39,165 nt of DNA from contig JAAXZS010000083.1 of assembly GCA_012719745.1 (NCBI GenBank), positions 1-39,165 on the forward strand, read 5' to 3'. The number at the start of each line of letters is the position of its first letter. Position 1 is the stretch's first letter. Below are positions 21,469-29,765 of this stretch, one piece after another. The notes under the pieces are model-generated. The model was not told the origin of the DNA. It saw only the letters and a list, made by a program, of their open reading frames with translations, and made no database searches. A program made the position numbers and the translations under genes. The DNA comes from Clostridiales bacterium (lineage in GTDB: Bacteria; Bacillota; Clostridia; Oscillospirales; Oscillospiraceae).

Positions 21469-22056
21469 ATGAAACGTGAATTTTTGCAGAATCTTAAGAT
21501 CGGCGACGCCCCGCTCTCCAAGGAGGTCATTGACGCCATCATGGAGGAAAACGGCCGGGACATCGAGGCGACCAAAAAGCCCTTCGCGGACTATGACGAC
21601 ATCAAGAAGCAGCTCGGCGAGGCAAACACGACCATTGAAGGCTTCAAGGCGCTTGACGTTGACGGCATTAAGAAAGCCGCCGACGACTGGAAGAAAAAGG
21701 CCGAGGATGCCGAAAAAGACCGAGACGCAAAGATCGCCGATATGCAGTTTGACGGCCTGTTGACCGGCGCTGTATCTGCGGCAAAGGGCAAGAACGCCAA
21801 GGCCATCCGTGCCCTGCTGGACGTGGATGTACTCAAGGGCAGCAAGAACCAGTCCGAGGACATCAAGACCGCACTGGAAGCCCTGAAAAAGGACAGCGGC
21901 TATCTGTTTGAAACCACCGAAACGCCGCCCCCGTATGCGGCTGGAACGGGTAAAACGCCCCCCGCAAAACAGTACACAGCTGACGAAATCGGGAAAATGT
22001 CCATGTCTGAATACCGGGCTTACCGGGAGCAGGCTGGCGGATTCCCCAAGAATTGA
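21469..22056 (+). CDS. Capsid scaffolding protein (Phage_GP20 family)
   Basis: 195 residues; ATG at 21469 after GAGAAAGGAACCACC. Typical GP20 order: short N-terminal motif (MKREFLQNLKIGDAPLSKEVIDAIM), a long charged coiled coil about 50-95, a segment with DGLLTGAVSAAKGKNAKAIRALLD, and a C-terminal helix after a Pro-rich linker (PPPYAAGTGKTPP) that would bind the coat protein. Acts during procapsid assembly. It directly precedes the coat gene, as expected. Confidence 0.92.
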   Translation: MKREFLQNLKIGDAPLSKEVIDAIMEENGRDIEATKKPFADYDDIKKQLGEANTTIEGFKALDVDGIKKAADDWKKKAEDAEKDRDAKIADMQFDGLLTGAVSAAKGKNAKAIRALLDVDVLKGSKNQSEDIKTALEALKKDSGYLFETTETPPPYAAGTGKTPPAKQYTADEIGKMSMSEYRAYREQAGGFPKN

Positions 22057-22072
22057 AAGGATTGATTGAATT

Positions 22073-23170
22073 ATGCCGAATACTTTTCTTACCCCTGATA
22101 TTATCGCCCGCGAGGCGCTGATCGTTCTGGAAAACAACATGGTCATGGCAAACCTTGTTCACCGTGATTACTCCAATGAGTTTGCGCAGGTGGGCGACAC
22201 CATCACGGTCCGCAAGCCCGCCAAGTTTAACGCGAAGAACTTCACCGGCTCCATTATCCGGCAGGACGCGTCCGAGGGCAGCGTTGCGGTCAAGATCGAC
22301 CGGCACCGTGATGTCTCTTTTGACGTGACCAGCAAGGAAATGACCCTCGAGATCAAGGACTTCTCCGAGCAGCTGCTTTCCCCCGCCATGCGGGCCATTG
22401 CCCAGGCTGTGGATGAAGACCTGCTGAATGAAGCCGCCAACATTACCGCGTCCGTTACCGGCACCGCGGATCCTACCAATCTGGCGGACATTGCCAATAT
22501 GTCCAAGGCCCTTGACATTGCCAAGGTTCCCCTGGATATGCGCCGGTTGGTGCTGAACCCCACGCACAAGTACCGCTATGCTCTGACTGACAATCTGTCC
22601 AAGGTTGCCTATGCGGGAACCGGCGAGACTTTGCGCAACGCCGAACTGGGCCGCATTTACACCCTGGACACTTACATGGATCAGAACTGCCCTGACACCC
22701 TGGCCGCGACAGCTGGTACGGCTACTGCCTATAAGGTGAGCGGCACTAAGGGCGAAACCAAGGTTGCTCTGTCCAGCGTATCCGCCGCTACCGCCACCGT
22801 GAAGAAGGGCGACGCCTTTATTTTGGACGGCTATCGTTATCACTTCACCGCCGACGCCACCGCAACCTCTAGCGCTATCTCCGAGGTTGGAATTGACGCC
22901 GAACTTGTGGCTGATTACACCAACGCCGGCATCTACCTGGTCAACAAGCCGCACTCCTTGGCGTTCCACCGCAACGCTATTGCCCTCGTCACTCGCCCCC
23001 TCGCCATTCCCATGGGCGCAGCCAATGCGGCCATTATGAGCGACAACGGGCTTGGCGTTCGTGTGGTCTACGGCTACGATCAGGACACCAAGAAAGATAC
23101 CGTTTCCCTCGACCTCATTTACGGTATCAAGACGCTGGACGCCGACATGGCGTGCAAGCTGGTAGGCTAA
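22073..23170 (+). CDS. Major capsid protein, P22 coat-like
   Basis: 365 residues; ATG at 22073. HK97-fold coat of the P22 gp5-like branch seen in Gram-positive siphoviruses: NTFLTPDIIAREALIVLENNM at the N-terminus, VGDTITVRKPAKFNAKNF, DVSFDVTSKEMTLEIKDFSEQLL, then LVLNPTHKYRYAL. An Ala/Thr-rich segment about 215-280 looks like an inserted surface domain. The C-terminal end LIYGIKTLDADMACKLVG is typical. No maturation protease gene is nearby, consistent with this branch. Confidence 0.92.
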   Translation: MPNTFLTPDIIAREALIVLENNMVMANLVHRDYSNEFAQVGDTITVRKPAKFNAKNFTGSIIRQDASEGSVAVKIDRHRDVSFDVTSKEMTLEIKDFSEQLLSPAMRAIAQAVDEDLLNEAANITASVTGTADPTNLADIANMSKALDIAKVPLDMRRLVLNPTHKYRYALTDNLSKVAYAGTGETLRNAELGRIYTLDTYMDQNCPDTLAATAGTATAYKVSGTKGETKVALSSVSAATATVKKGDAFILDGYRYHFTADATATSSAISEVGIDAELVADYTNAGIYLVNKPHSLAFHRNAIALVTRPLAIPMGAANAAIMSDNGLGVRVVYGYDQDTKKDTVSLDLIYGIKTLDADMACKLVG

Positions 23171-23186
23171 GTGAAAGGAGCCGCTT

Positions 23187-23519
23187 ATGGCTGATTACGC
23201 ATTTTATACCGGCACCTATCTGGGTGGCTCCATCCCGGCAGCTGACTTTCCCCGTCTGGCGAAGCGGGCGGAGGAGCAGCTCGCCCGGTACAAGCGGCTC
23301 TACACGGTGGTGGGTGAGGCCGAAGCGGATGATATGGCCATCTGCGCCATGGCAGATGCGATGTACTACTTCGAGACCGCCCAGAACGCACCTCAGAGCG
23401 CCAGCATTGGAAGCGTGTCCAGCAGCCGCGGAACGGTAGATATCAGCCCAAAAGCACAGGCGGCGGAGCTGTACCGCTGTGCGGCGCTGTATCTGGACAT
23501 TTACAGGGGGTGCGGTTGA
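23187..23519 (+). CDS. Head-tail connector (gp6-like adaptor)
   Basis: 110 residues; ATG at 23187 after AAAGGAGC. Helical protein with a motif DFPRLAKRAEEQLARY, a middle MAICAMADAMYYFETA helix and a C-terminal AAELYRCAALYLDIYRG helix, the pattern of adaptor proteins that attach below the portal. Its gene lies right behind the coat gene. Stop overlaps the next start (TGATG). Confidence 0.82.
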   Translation: MADYAFYTGTYLGGSIPAADFPRLAKRAEEQLARYKRLYTVVGEAEADDMAICAMADAMYYFETAQNAPQSASIGSVSSSRGTVDISPKAQAAELYRCAALYLDIYRGCG

Positions 23520-23890
23520 TGTTCTGCGTACAAAACCGCCATCCGGTGGACTACTCCATGTGCAACCAGACTGTGACCGTCTACCACTGGGACGGCAAGA
23601 CCGCCTATACCCGCACCGTTTACCGAAATGCTTTCCTTGACTTCAAGAAAACGCAGAACGTGGACAAGACCGGCAGCAAGGAGGCGAACTCTTTTCTGCT
23701 GGTCATTCCATGCGCTGTACAGGGCGTTTTCGTGGGGGATAAGGTATTGCTCGGAGAAGGGGCGGAATGCGCCACACGGGAAGCGTGGGCGGCTCTGGTG
23801 CCGTCCACAACCCCCGGGCTGGTCGTGGCCAAGTACGTTGATCCGAAATACTGGCGCGGCGCCATGTGTCACATGGAGGCGGGCGGATGA
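23519..23890 (+). CDS. Minor capsid / head-closure protein
   Basis: 123 residues from ATG 23519, with GGGGGTG about 7 bases upstream; a GTG at 23510 is possible. Beta-rich sequence with DYSMCNQTVTVYHWDGK at the N-terminus and DPKYWRGAMCHMEAGG at the C-terminus, as in phage proteins located between adaptor and tail-completion genes. Probably a head-closure (stopper) protein by position. No catalytic motif. Confidence 0.72.
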   Translation: MFCVQNRHPVDYSMCNQTVTVYHWDGKTAYTRTVYRNAFLDFKKTQNVDKTGSKEANSFLLVIPCAVQGVFVGDKVLLGEGAECATREAWAALVPSTTPGLVVAKYVDPKYWRGAMCHMEAGG

Positions 23891-24339
23891 GGGTTGAAGT
23901 AAAGCTAAATCCGGTGCAGAAGATCATCGCGGCGCACGGTCTGGGCAAAAACGGCGATGTGCAGCGGTACTGGACGGAAATGGTTAACCGGCGCATGACT
24001 CGGTATATGCCGTTTCGCACCGGCGCCCTGGCAACAAAGCTGAAATATGTCGCATCGCCCACGGAGATCGTGGTGCTGGCGCCATATGCCAAGTACCAGT
24101 ATTACGGCGTGGCCATGGTGAACGCAAAGACCGGAAAAGGCCCCATGAATATCCCAGGCGTCGGCCTGCGGTATAAGAAGGGTACCATCCTGAAGCCCAC
24201 CTCCCGCCCGCTGAACTACGACAGAAGCAAGAACCCTTTGGCCGGTCCTTACTGGGATAGAGCAATGATCGCCGCCGAGGGAAGCGCCATGACCGCTGAA
24301 ATGCAACGCTACATCAACACAAGGGGGAATGCCAAATGA
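23887..24339 (+). CDS. Minor capsid protein (Min_cap11-like / tail-completion)
   Basis: 150 residues; ATG at 23887 within the preceding stop (ATGA). Motifs MTRYMPFRTGALATKL and APYAKYQYYGVAMV match the HK97 gp10-like/minor capsid 11 family of neck proteins; RSKNPLAGPYWDRAMI is near the C-terminus. Overlaps the following gene by 4 bases. Likely at the head-tail joining site. Confidence 0.82.
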   Translation: MRVEVKLNPVQKIIAAHGLGKNGDVQRYWTEMVNRRMTRYMPFRTGALATKLKYVASPTEIVVLAPYAKYQYYGVAMVNAKTGKGPMNIPGVGLRYKKGTILKPTSRPLNYDRSKNPLAGPYWDRAMIAAEGSAMTAEMQRYINTRGNAK

Positions 24340-24782
24340 CCGCACTGGGAAAAATTCGGCAGTGGATCGCCACATACCCCGGGTATGCCGAGCTGAAAGA
24401 CTTCTGGGCCGACTACACGGAGGCGGCGCCGTCCAACGGTGGCGTGTTCCCCGGCGGACTGTCGGAGATCAACCGCACGACCGACATCATCGGGAGAGTG
24501 CGTGTCACGAATCAGTACAATTTCTCTTTGTACTTTATCTTTGCAAAAGCGCCCGGGGACGACGCCGGGGCTGCCCAGAACGCCGAATGGCTGATGAACT
24601 TGCAGGAGTGGGTACAGGAACAGTCCGCCACCGGGCAAGCCCCTGTGTTCGGTGATATCCCCGAGGAAGAAAAGATAATGGCGCAAAACGGAACCCTCTA
24701 TGGCACGGACGAAGAGGGAACGGCCATGTATTCGGTGCAGCTGTCCGTGCAATTTAAAAAGAAATATGAAAGGAGCAACTAA
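24336..24782 (+). CDS. Tail terminator / minor capsid protein
   Basis: 148 residues; ATG at 24336 overlapping the previous stop. Alpha/beta sequence with IRQWIATYPGYAELKDFW at the start and a beta strand pair near the C-terminus (TAMYSVQLSVQFKKKYER), the size and position of tail-terminator proteins that cap the tail tube. The stop shares a base with the next ATG (TAATG). Confidence 0.75.
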   Translation: MTALGKIRQWIATYPGYAELKDFWADYTEAAPSNGGVFPGGLSEINRTTDIIGRVRVTNQYNFSLYFIFAKAPGDDAGAAQNAEWLMNLQEWVQEQSATGQAPVFGDIPEEEKIMAQNGTLYGTDEEGTAMYSVQLSVQFKKKYERSN

Positions 24783-25318
24783 TGCCTGATTTGACTTTTA
24801 ACACGACCGCCGGAAAGAACATCGACAGAGACCTTCTGGCGCTGTATCTGAACACCGGTACCAGTGAGGCCCCTGTATGGAGCATTCTCGGAAAAGGTGT
24901 AGAGGACAGCTCTATCGAAATGGACTGGGGTACGGAGACTAAAACGGATATTCTCGGCAGGGTCAATACGACGCAGAAAAAGCCCGTAAAAACGCAGTCC
25001 TTCGATCCGTGCGAGTTGGACTCCGGAGATGCCGCACTGGTAAAGCTGTGGAATCTCGCGGTCAAGGACGAGGATGCGGCAGGGTTGTGTGCGCTGGATA
25101 TGCTGGTGGTACACCTCTACGTTGACTCCGGGACTTCCGGGTCTAAATTCGCGGTGCGCCAGTCCGCATGTGCGATCAGTCCGAAGAGCCTCGGCGGTGC
25201 CGGTGGCGGTTTCCTCGGAATGCCCATCGATGTCACATATGGAGGTACGCGCACGATCGGATCCGCAGCGGTAAGCGATGCCGGAGTGGTAACATTCACG
25301 GCTGACGACGCAGCGTAA
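24782..25318 (+). CDS. Major tail tube protein
   Basis: 178 residues. PDLTFNTTAGKNIDRDLLALYL start, a WGTETKTDILGRVNTTQKK segment usual in Gram-positive siphovirus tube proteins, and a C-terminal beta part ending GVVTFTADDAA. Followed by a strong terminator, which probably adjusts the ratio between abundant tube protein and downstream tail proteins. Confidence 0.88.
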   Translation: MPDLTFNTTAGKNIDRDLLALYLNTGTSEAPVWSILGKGVEDSSIEMDWGTETKTDILGRVNTTQKKPVKTQSFDPCELDSGDAALVKLWNLAVKDEDAAGLCALDMLVVHLYVDSGTSGSKFAVRQSACAISPKSLGGAGGGFLGMPIDVTYGGTRTIGSAAVSDAGVVTFTADDAA

Positions 25319-25324
25319 CAAACA

Positions 25325-25357
25325 GGGGACGGGTGAAATATCCCGTCCCCTATCTTT
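25325..25357 (+). terminator. Terminator behind the tail tube gene
   Basis: GGGGACGGG (25325-25333) and CCCGTCCCC (25342-25350) pair perfectly over an 8-base loop; TATCTTTT follows. It should be partly read through, since the tail operon continues 13 bases later. Confidence 0.85.
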
Positions 25358-25369
25358 TAGGAGGTATGT

Positions 25370-25789
25370 ATGGAGACTTTTAATTTCGAAAGCGGTGTCA
25401 AAGAGTTTGAAGTAAACGGATCAACCGTTTTGAAGTTCAATCCAACGGACAGCGAGTTCATTTCTCGCCTGTTTGATGCTTTCGATACGCTGGACAAAAA
25501 GCAGGATTCCTACAAGTCGGAAGTAGAGCGAACCGCGAACAAACGTGAGATTTTTGACACCGCAAAGAAGATGGACGCAGAAATGCGGGAAATCATCGAC
25601 GGGGCGTTCAACGAGCCTGTATGCGATAGCCTGTTTGGCAAGATGAATGTTTATGCCCTCGGTAACGGCCTCCCTGTATGGTGCAATTTCATGTTGGCCG
25701 TCATGGATCAGATCGATACCACATTCGCCCGAGAGCAGAAGCTGACCAATCCGCGCATCGCCAAGTATACGGCCAAGTATAAGAAATGA
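25370..25789 (+). CDS. Tail assembly chaperone (gpG-like)
   Basis: 139 residues; ATG at 25370 after TAGGAGGT. Short beta start (FNFESGVKEFEVNGSTVLKF), then a helical body (TDSEFISRLFDAFDTLDKK ...), as in small siphovirus tail chaperones that coat the tape measure. It overlaps the Gp15 gene, which lies in the -1 frame and has its own ATG; I see no clear slippery heptamer, so separate initiation is more likely than frameshifting. Confidence 0.75.
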   Translation: METFNFESGVKEFEVNGSTVLKFNPTDSEFISRLFDAFDTLDKKQDSYKSEVERTANKREIFDTAKKMDAEMREIIDGAFNEPVCDSLFGKMNVYALGNGLPVWCNFMLAVMDQIDTTFAREQKLTNPRIAKYTAKYKK

Positions 25790-26367
25790 TTCAGTGGAAT
25801 GATCTGCTTCCGAAAAGCGTTTTGATCGGCGATGTCCAGTACGAAATCCGCTCCGACTACCGGGCTATCCTGGACATCTGTACGGCCCTGTCTGATGCAG
25901 AATTAAGCGAACAGGAGCGGGCCGTTGCAGCACTGGCGATCTTCTATCCATCCTTTGGAGATATGCCGCAAGACTGCTATAACGATGCGCTGAAACTGAT
26001 GTACTGGTTTATCAACTGCGGGGACGACGAACAGAAAAAAGGACCGTCTCCCAAGCTGATAGACTGGGAACAGGATTTTCGGTATATTGTGGCCCCGATC
26101 AATCGGGTGACCGGGAAAGAAATCCGTTCGGTAGACTACATGCACTGGTGGACGTTTATTGCAGCCTACTATGAAATCGGGGACTGCCTATTTGCACAGA
26201 TCGTCCGAATCCGGGAGCGCAAGGCATCCGGTAAAGCGCTGGATAAACAAGATCGCGAATGGTATGCAAAGAACCGGGAATTAGTGGACATGAAAGCGCA
26301 GTACACTGAATCGGACGATTCAACTATGGATCTGTGGACAGGTAAGAAGAAAACCGCCCCCGAATGA
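25786..26367 (+). CDS. Bacteriophage Gp15 family tail protein (second tail chaperone)
   Basis: 193 residues; ATGA overlap with the preceding gene. Gp15 hallmarks: LPKSVLIGDVQYEIRSDYRA, DCYNDALKLMYWFINCG, and DFRYIVAPINRVTGKEIR followed by MHWWTFIAAYYEIGDCLF. Gp15 proteins occupy the place of the gpT chaperone before the tape measure. A terminator (26350-26380) includes its stop codon. The next gene is on the opposite strand, which separates it from the tape measure by about 750 bases. Confidence 0.9.
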   Translation: MIQWNDLLPKSVLIGDVQYEIRSDYRAILDICTALSDAELSEQERAVAALAIFYPSFGDMPQDCYNDALKLMYWFINCGDDEQKKGPSPKLIDWEQDFRYIVAPINRVTGKEIRSVDYMHWWTFIAAYYEIGDCLFAQIVRIRERKASGKALDKQDREWYAKNRELVDMKAQYTESDDSTMDLWTGKKKTAPE

Positions 26368-26380
26368 TGGGGACGGTTTT
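26350..26380. terminator. Bidirectional terminator between gp15 and the antisense cargo gene
   Basis: AAAACCGCCCC (26350-26360) pairs with GGGGACGGTTTT (26369-26380) with one mismatch. TTTTCG follows on the plus strand and TTTTCTTCTT on the minus strand, so it can stop both convergent transcripts. Confidence 0.75.
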
Positions 26381-26384
26381 CGAT

Positions 26385-27029
26385 TTACTTATCGTATACG
26401 AATGTTATGTCTTTGCCAGACCAAAAGTCGGGCGTGAATTTAATTTCAATGTTTTTCCAATCCGGAGAAGCTTCGTAGCCGATGACGCCGTTCATCTTTT
26501 TTCCCGCGGCGACCGTCCCATCAAGCTGCGATTTATCCGTACTTAGCATTGACGTAATGTTCGTTTGTGTAGAATAGTCATCAATATAGGCTTCAAATGA
26601 CATGACAGAACTGACCGCAATATCTTTTGAGGAATTATTCTCTATTTCAAACTCGCATATAACAAAAACCTTTCCATCAGATGGCGTCATGTAATCAGAA
26701 CCATTGTTTTCCGACACGCCGACAAGGGTGACAATTATGTCATTTAGATCAACGCGCTCCCCAACTCCGAATTTTGTTTTTTCTTGTGTGGCGGTTCCCT
26801 GCGTTGTATTACCTGATTCTTGCGATTGGTTTGACCCAGCGTTATCTTCCGCCAACTTCGGTTTTGAACCGCCTCCGATAGCTGAGGCAATAGCGATCAC
26901 GCCTATCACTATCAGAATAATCCATAGGGCTGTGTGCTTTTTGTTTTTTGCTCCGCAACTTGGACAAACTTTTGCTGATTTAGCCATATCTGCTCCGCAC
27001 GCCTTGCACTTAATGAGTTTATCACTCAA
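26385..27029 (-). CDS. Zinc-ribbon / membrane-anchored DUF4352 protein, moron in the tail module
   Basis: 214 residues from the TTG at 27029, with GGAGGGG 7 bases upstream; readings starting further upstream lack this. N-terminal zinc ribbon (Cys8, Cys11, Cys22, Cys25 in KCKACG and VCPSCG), one membrane helix about 33-51 (LWIILIVIGVIAIASA), a Ser/Gln/Thr-rich linker, then a DUF4352 immunoglobulin-like domain (about 90-214; DGKVFVICEFEIENNS, WKNIEIKFTPDF). The C-terminal domain should face outside the cell. The gene runs against the tail operon between gp15 and tape measure and is bounded by its own terminator, so it is a cargo gene, probably expressed in the lysogen; a surface or exclusion role is possible. 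Confidence 0.82.
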   Translation of the reverse strand: MSDKLIKCKACGADMAKSAKVCPSCGAKNKKHTALWIILIVIGVIAIASAIGGGSKPKLAEDNAGSNQSQESGNTTQGTATQEKTKFGVGERVDLNDIIVTLVGVSENNGSDYMTPSDGKVFVICEFEIENNSSKDIAVSSVMSFEAYIDDYSTQTNITSMLSTDKSQLDGTVAAGKKMNGVIGYEASPDWKNIEIKFTPDFWSGKDITFVYDK

Positions 27030-27118
27030 AAGAAACCCCTCCCTATTTTTTATATAAAGAGAGCATACCACTAATATATAGAAATGTCACGGAAAATTTT
27101 CCAAATTGAGGTGATGAC

Positions 27119-29368
27119 ATGGAAGACGGATCAATTACATTTTCCACAGATCTTGACAATAAAGAACTGGAAAAACAGCTACAGTCCCTGAAGAAAAAAA
27201 TAGCATCTACGGAAGATAAAATAGCCCAGAAGAAGTCCGAGCAACTTCCGATTGTGCAGCAAGCCGAGCAGCTTGAAATATCTCTGGAAAAATCAAGAAA
27301 AAAGTTAGAATACATGCAGAGCGGAAAAGAATTTTTCACTCCAAACCAAGTGAGCAATCAGGCGGTGAGTGTAAAAGAAATTCAAAAGGAATACGATTCT
27401 GCTCAGAAAAAAGTTATGAACTACGACGACGCCATTGAAAAAGCAAGCATTTCACTCAACCGGCAAAAAGAACAGGCCGGTGGAATAGAAAAGCAGCTTT
27501 CAGAGGCAGGCAAAAGCGGATACGCGATGGGCGACGCAATGAATCGTGCTTCAGCGCATATGGAGAAATTCGCCAACCGCGTCAAAGGGCTTGTAAAGCG
27601 CGTCTTCGTTTTCACTGTAATCACGGCAGCGCTGAGATCTATAAAAAAATGGATGGGGAAAGTAGTTGGAGCGAACAGCGAGGCATCCGCTGCAATGGCG
27701 AGACTAAAGGGCGCATTGCTGACAATGGCACAGCCTTTAGTTGATATTGTAATTCCGGTGTTTACCTTTTTTGCAAATATCATAACGAAAGTTGTTTCGG
27801 CGCTTGCACAGTTGTTTTCTATGCTAACGGGTAAATCAATCAGCAGTTCAAAGCAATCTGCAAAAGCCATGTACGCCGAGACTGATGCGGTTGAAAGCGC
27901 TGGCGACGCAGCAGAAAAATCGCAAAAGCAGCTTGCAGGATTTGACGAAATTAACCAGTTATCAAGCGGAGATTCCGGGAGCAGTGGATCGTCTGGCGGT
28001 ACATCCGGCGGTACGGCTCCAAATTTCAATTATGATGATGGCGGAGAAATGAGCAAGGGGAAGCTGGAGGGAGTACTCGAACTCGTGGAAGCTATCGGAG
28101 CGGCGCTAATCCTTTGGGCGCTTCCGAAGGGAATGACAAAGAACTTCGGAACTTTCGCCGGTATTCTTCTTGCTATTGATGGAATCGTGAGAGAGATAAG
28201 GGCTGTATTTGACGCGTGGACGAACGGGATAGACTGGAGCAATTTCTGGCAAATGTTCCTCGGCGGTGCGGAAATCGTTGGTGGGCTGTGGCTCGCTTTC
28301 GGGCAGACAGCAGGTGCTATCGGGCTTGTAGTAACCGGGCTTGTTCTTCTTGTTACCGGGATTCACGATGTTATGGAAAACGGATTGAATTTGCAGAACC
28401 TTCTTACCGTAATAACTGGAATTTTGGCCGCTGGAATCGGAATCGGAATCCTTACAGGAAACTGGATACCGCTTTTGATAGGGGGAATTGTACTACTTCT
28501 GACGGCCATTGTCGGCGCTTTTGGAGATAGCGAGAAGCTTGTCGGAGGTTTCAAAACAATTCTTCAGGGATTTAAAGACTTTTTTGTTGGCGTGTTTTCT
28601 GGTGATATCCAGAAAGCAATAGGCGGAATCAGCGAAGTATTTCAAGGACTGAAAACCGTATTCTTTTCCATTATTGATGCCTCGGAAAATATGTTCAATA
28701 GCTTTTTGGACTGGATTGATGAAAAGACGCACGGAAAACTACACGGAATCATCCAGTTTGTAAAAGACCTATTCGGCGGAATTTTTCAGTGGACAAAGGA
28801 CAATATTGGAACCGTCATTGATACGGTTCAGCGCGTTCTAACTGGTCTTATCAAGTTTATTTCCGGCGTTTTCACTGGAAACTGGGATGAAGCGTGGCAA
28901 GGTGTCAAGGATATATTTGGTGGTATCTGGGACGGAATTACTGGACTTCTGGACAATGCTATAAACGCTGTCATTCGGGCCGTAAACTGGATGATACGCC
29001 AGCTCAATAAAATAAGCTTTGATGCCCCGAGTTGGATTCCTGTGGTCGGCGGGAAACATTTTGGAATCAATATAAAAGAAATCCCTTATCTCGCCCAGGG
29101 TGCCGTGATCCCGCCCAACCGTGAATTTATGGCAGTCCTCGGCGATCAGCACCACGGCACCAACGTAGAGGCCCCGCTGGAAACCATCCAGCAAGCCGTG
29201 GCCGTCACAATGCAGCCCTTGATTGATGCCATGAAAGCCATGGTACGAAACGGCGGCGGCAACATCGCCCTGACCGTCAATCTGGATGGCCGTGTGGTGT
29301 ATGAGAACGTGGTGCAGCGCAATAACGCCATCGTCCGCGCCACAGGGCAGTCCGAGCTATACACATAA
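27119..29368 (+). CDS. Tail tape measure protein
   Basis: 749 residues; ATG at 27119 after GAGGTGATGAC. N-terminal coiled coil (about 13-130), a helical middle with several hydrophobic segments (LVDIVIPVFTFFANIITKVV, IGLVVTGLVLLVTGI, LLIGGIVLLLTAIVGAF), repeated FxGIFQ/FxGIWDG-like helices about 490-610, and a C-terminal part with VIPPNREFMAVLGDQHHGTN. It sets tail length and helps DNA pass the membrane. At roughly 0.15 nm per residue this suggests a tail near 110 nm (inference). Confidence 0.93.
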   Translation: MEDGSITFSTDLDNKELEKQLQSLKKKIASTEDKIAQKKSEQLPIVQQAEQLEISLEKSRKKLEYMQSGKEFFTPNQVSNQAVSVKEIQKEYDSAQKKVMNYDDAIEKASISLNRQKEQAGGIEKQLSEAGKSGYAMGDAMNRASAHMEKFANRVKGLVKRVFVFTVITAALRSIKKWMGKVVGANSEASAAMARLKGALLTMAQPLVDIVIPVFTFFANIITKVVSALAQLFSMLTGKSISSSKQSAKAMYAETDAVESAGDAAEKSQKQLAGFDEINQLSSGDSGSSGSSGGTSGGTAPNFNYDDGGEMSKGKLEGVLELVEAIGAALILWALPKGMTKNFGTFAGILLAIDGIVREIRAVFDAWTNGIDWSNFWQMFLGGAEIVGGLWLAFGQTAGAIGLVVTGLVLLVTGIHDVMENGLNLQNLLTVITGILAAGIGIGILTGNWIPLLIGGIVLLLTAIVGAFGDSEKLVGGFKTILQGFKDFFVGVFSGDIQKAIGGISEVFQGLKTVFFSIIDASENMFNSFLDWIDEKTHGKLHGIIQFVKDLFGGIFQWTKDNIGTVIDTVQRVLTGLIKFISGVFTGNWDEAWQGVKDIFGGIWDGITGLLDNAINAVIRAVNWMIRQLNKISFDAPSWIPVVGGKHFGINIKEIPYLAQGAVIPPNREFMAVLGDQHHGTNVEAPLETIQQAVAVTMQPLIDAMKAMVRNGGGNIALTVNLDGRVVYENVVQRNNAIVRATGQSELYT

Positions 29369-29377
29369 GGAGGGAAT

Positions 29378-29758
29378 ATGGCATCACTGATTGTAACAAA
29401 AGCAAGCGGGACAACCGTAACGCTGCCAGAGCCTGAAACACTCGGCTGGTCTATATCCGACCTTGACAGTGAAGAAGGCTCCGGGCGTAATCAAAACGGC
29501 GATATGTTTCGCGATCGAGTAACAGTAAAGCGGAAGCTGGAAGTAACCTGGCTTCCGCTTTCTGCTGCCCAGATGTCAACACTGCTGCACGCGGTGGACG
29601 ACATTTTTTTCACGCTGTCCTACCCGGACGCCTACACCGGCGGGATGAAGTCCATGACCTGCTATGTGGGAGACCGATCCGTCCCCATTATGCGTTATAA
29701 CGAATCTTCCGGCGCGTGGCTGTGGGGCGGTGTGTCCATCAATTTCGTGGAAAGGTAG
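29378..29758 (+). CDS. Distal tail-region protein (DUF6711-like)
   Basis: 126 residues; ATG at 29378 after AAGGAGG. Mostly beta sequence: SLIVTKASGTTVTLPEP, a WSISDLDSEEGSGRNQNGDMFRDRV segment and a W-rich C-terminus. This family sits regularly between tape measure and tail endopeptidase genes, in place of a Dit protein. It probably builds the ring at the tail tip; no enzymatic motif. Confidence 0.75.
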   Translation: MASLIVTKASGTTVTLPEPETLGWSISDLDSEEGSGRNQNGDMFRDRVTVKRKLEVTWLPLSAAQMSTLLHAVDDIFFTLSYPDAYTGGMKSMTCYVGDRSVPIMRYNESSGAWLWGGVSINFVER

Positions 29759-29765
29759 ATGAATT

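Noticed and set aside
21863..22969. Long leftward open frame opposite the coat gene
   Set aside because: It is the antisense shadow of scaffold and coat genes, with Gly/Val-rich low-complexity translation and no ribosome site.
25740..25800. Programmed frameshift joining the two tail chaperone genes
   Set aside because: The frames are -1 related and overlap, but there is no recognisable slippery heptamer, and gp15 has its own start codon.
27040..27110. Leftward promoter for the antisense DUF4352 gene
   Set aside because: TTGGAA with an 18-base spacer and TATATT is a possible match, but the region is so AT-rich that several equal candidates exist; not listed as a feature.
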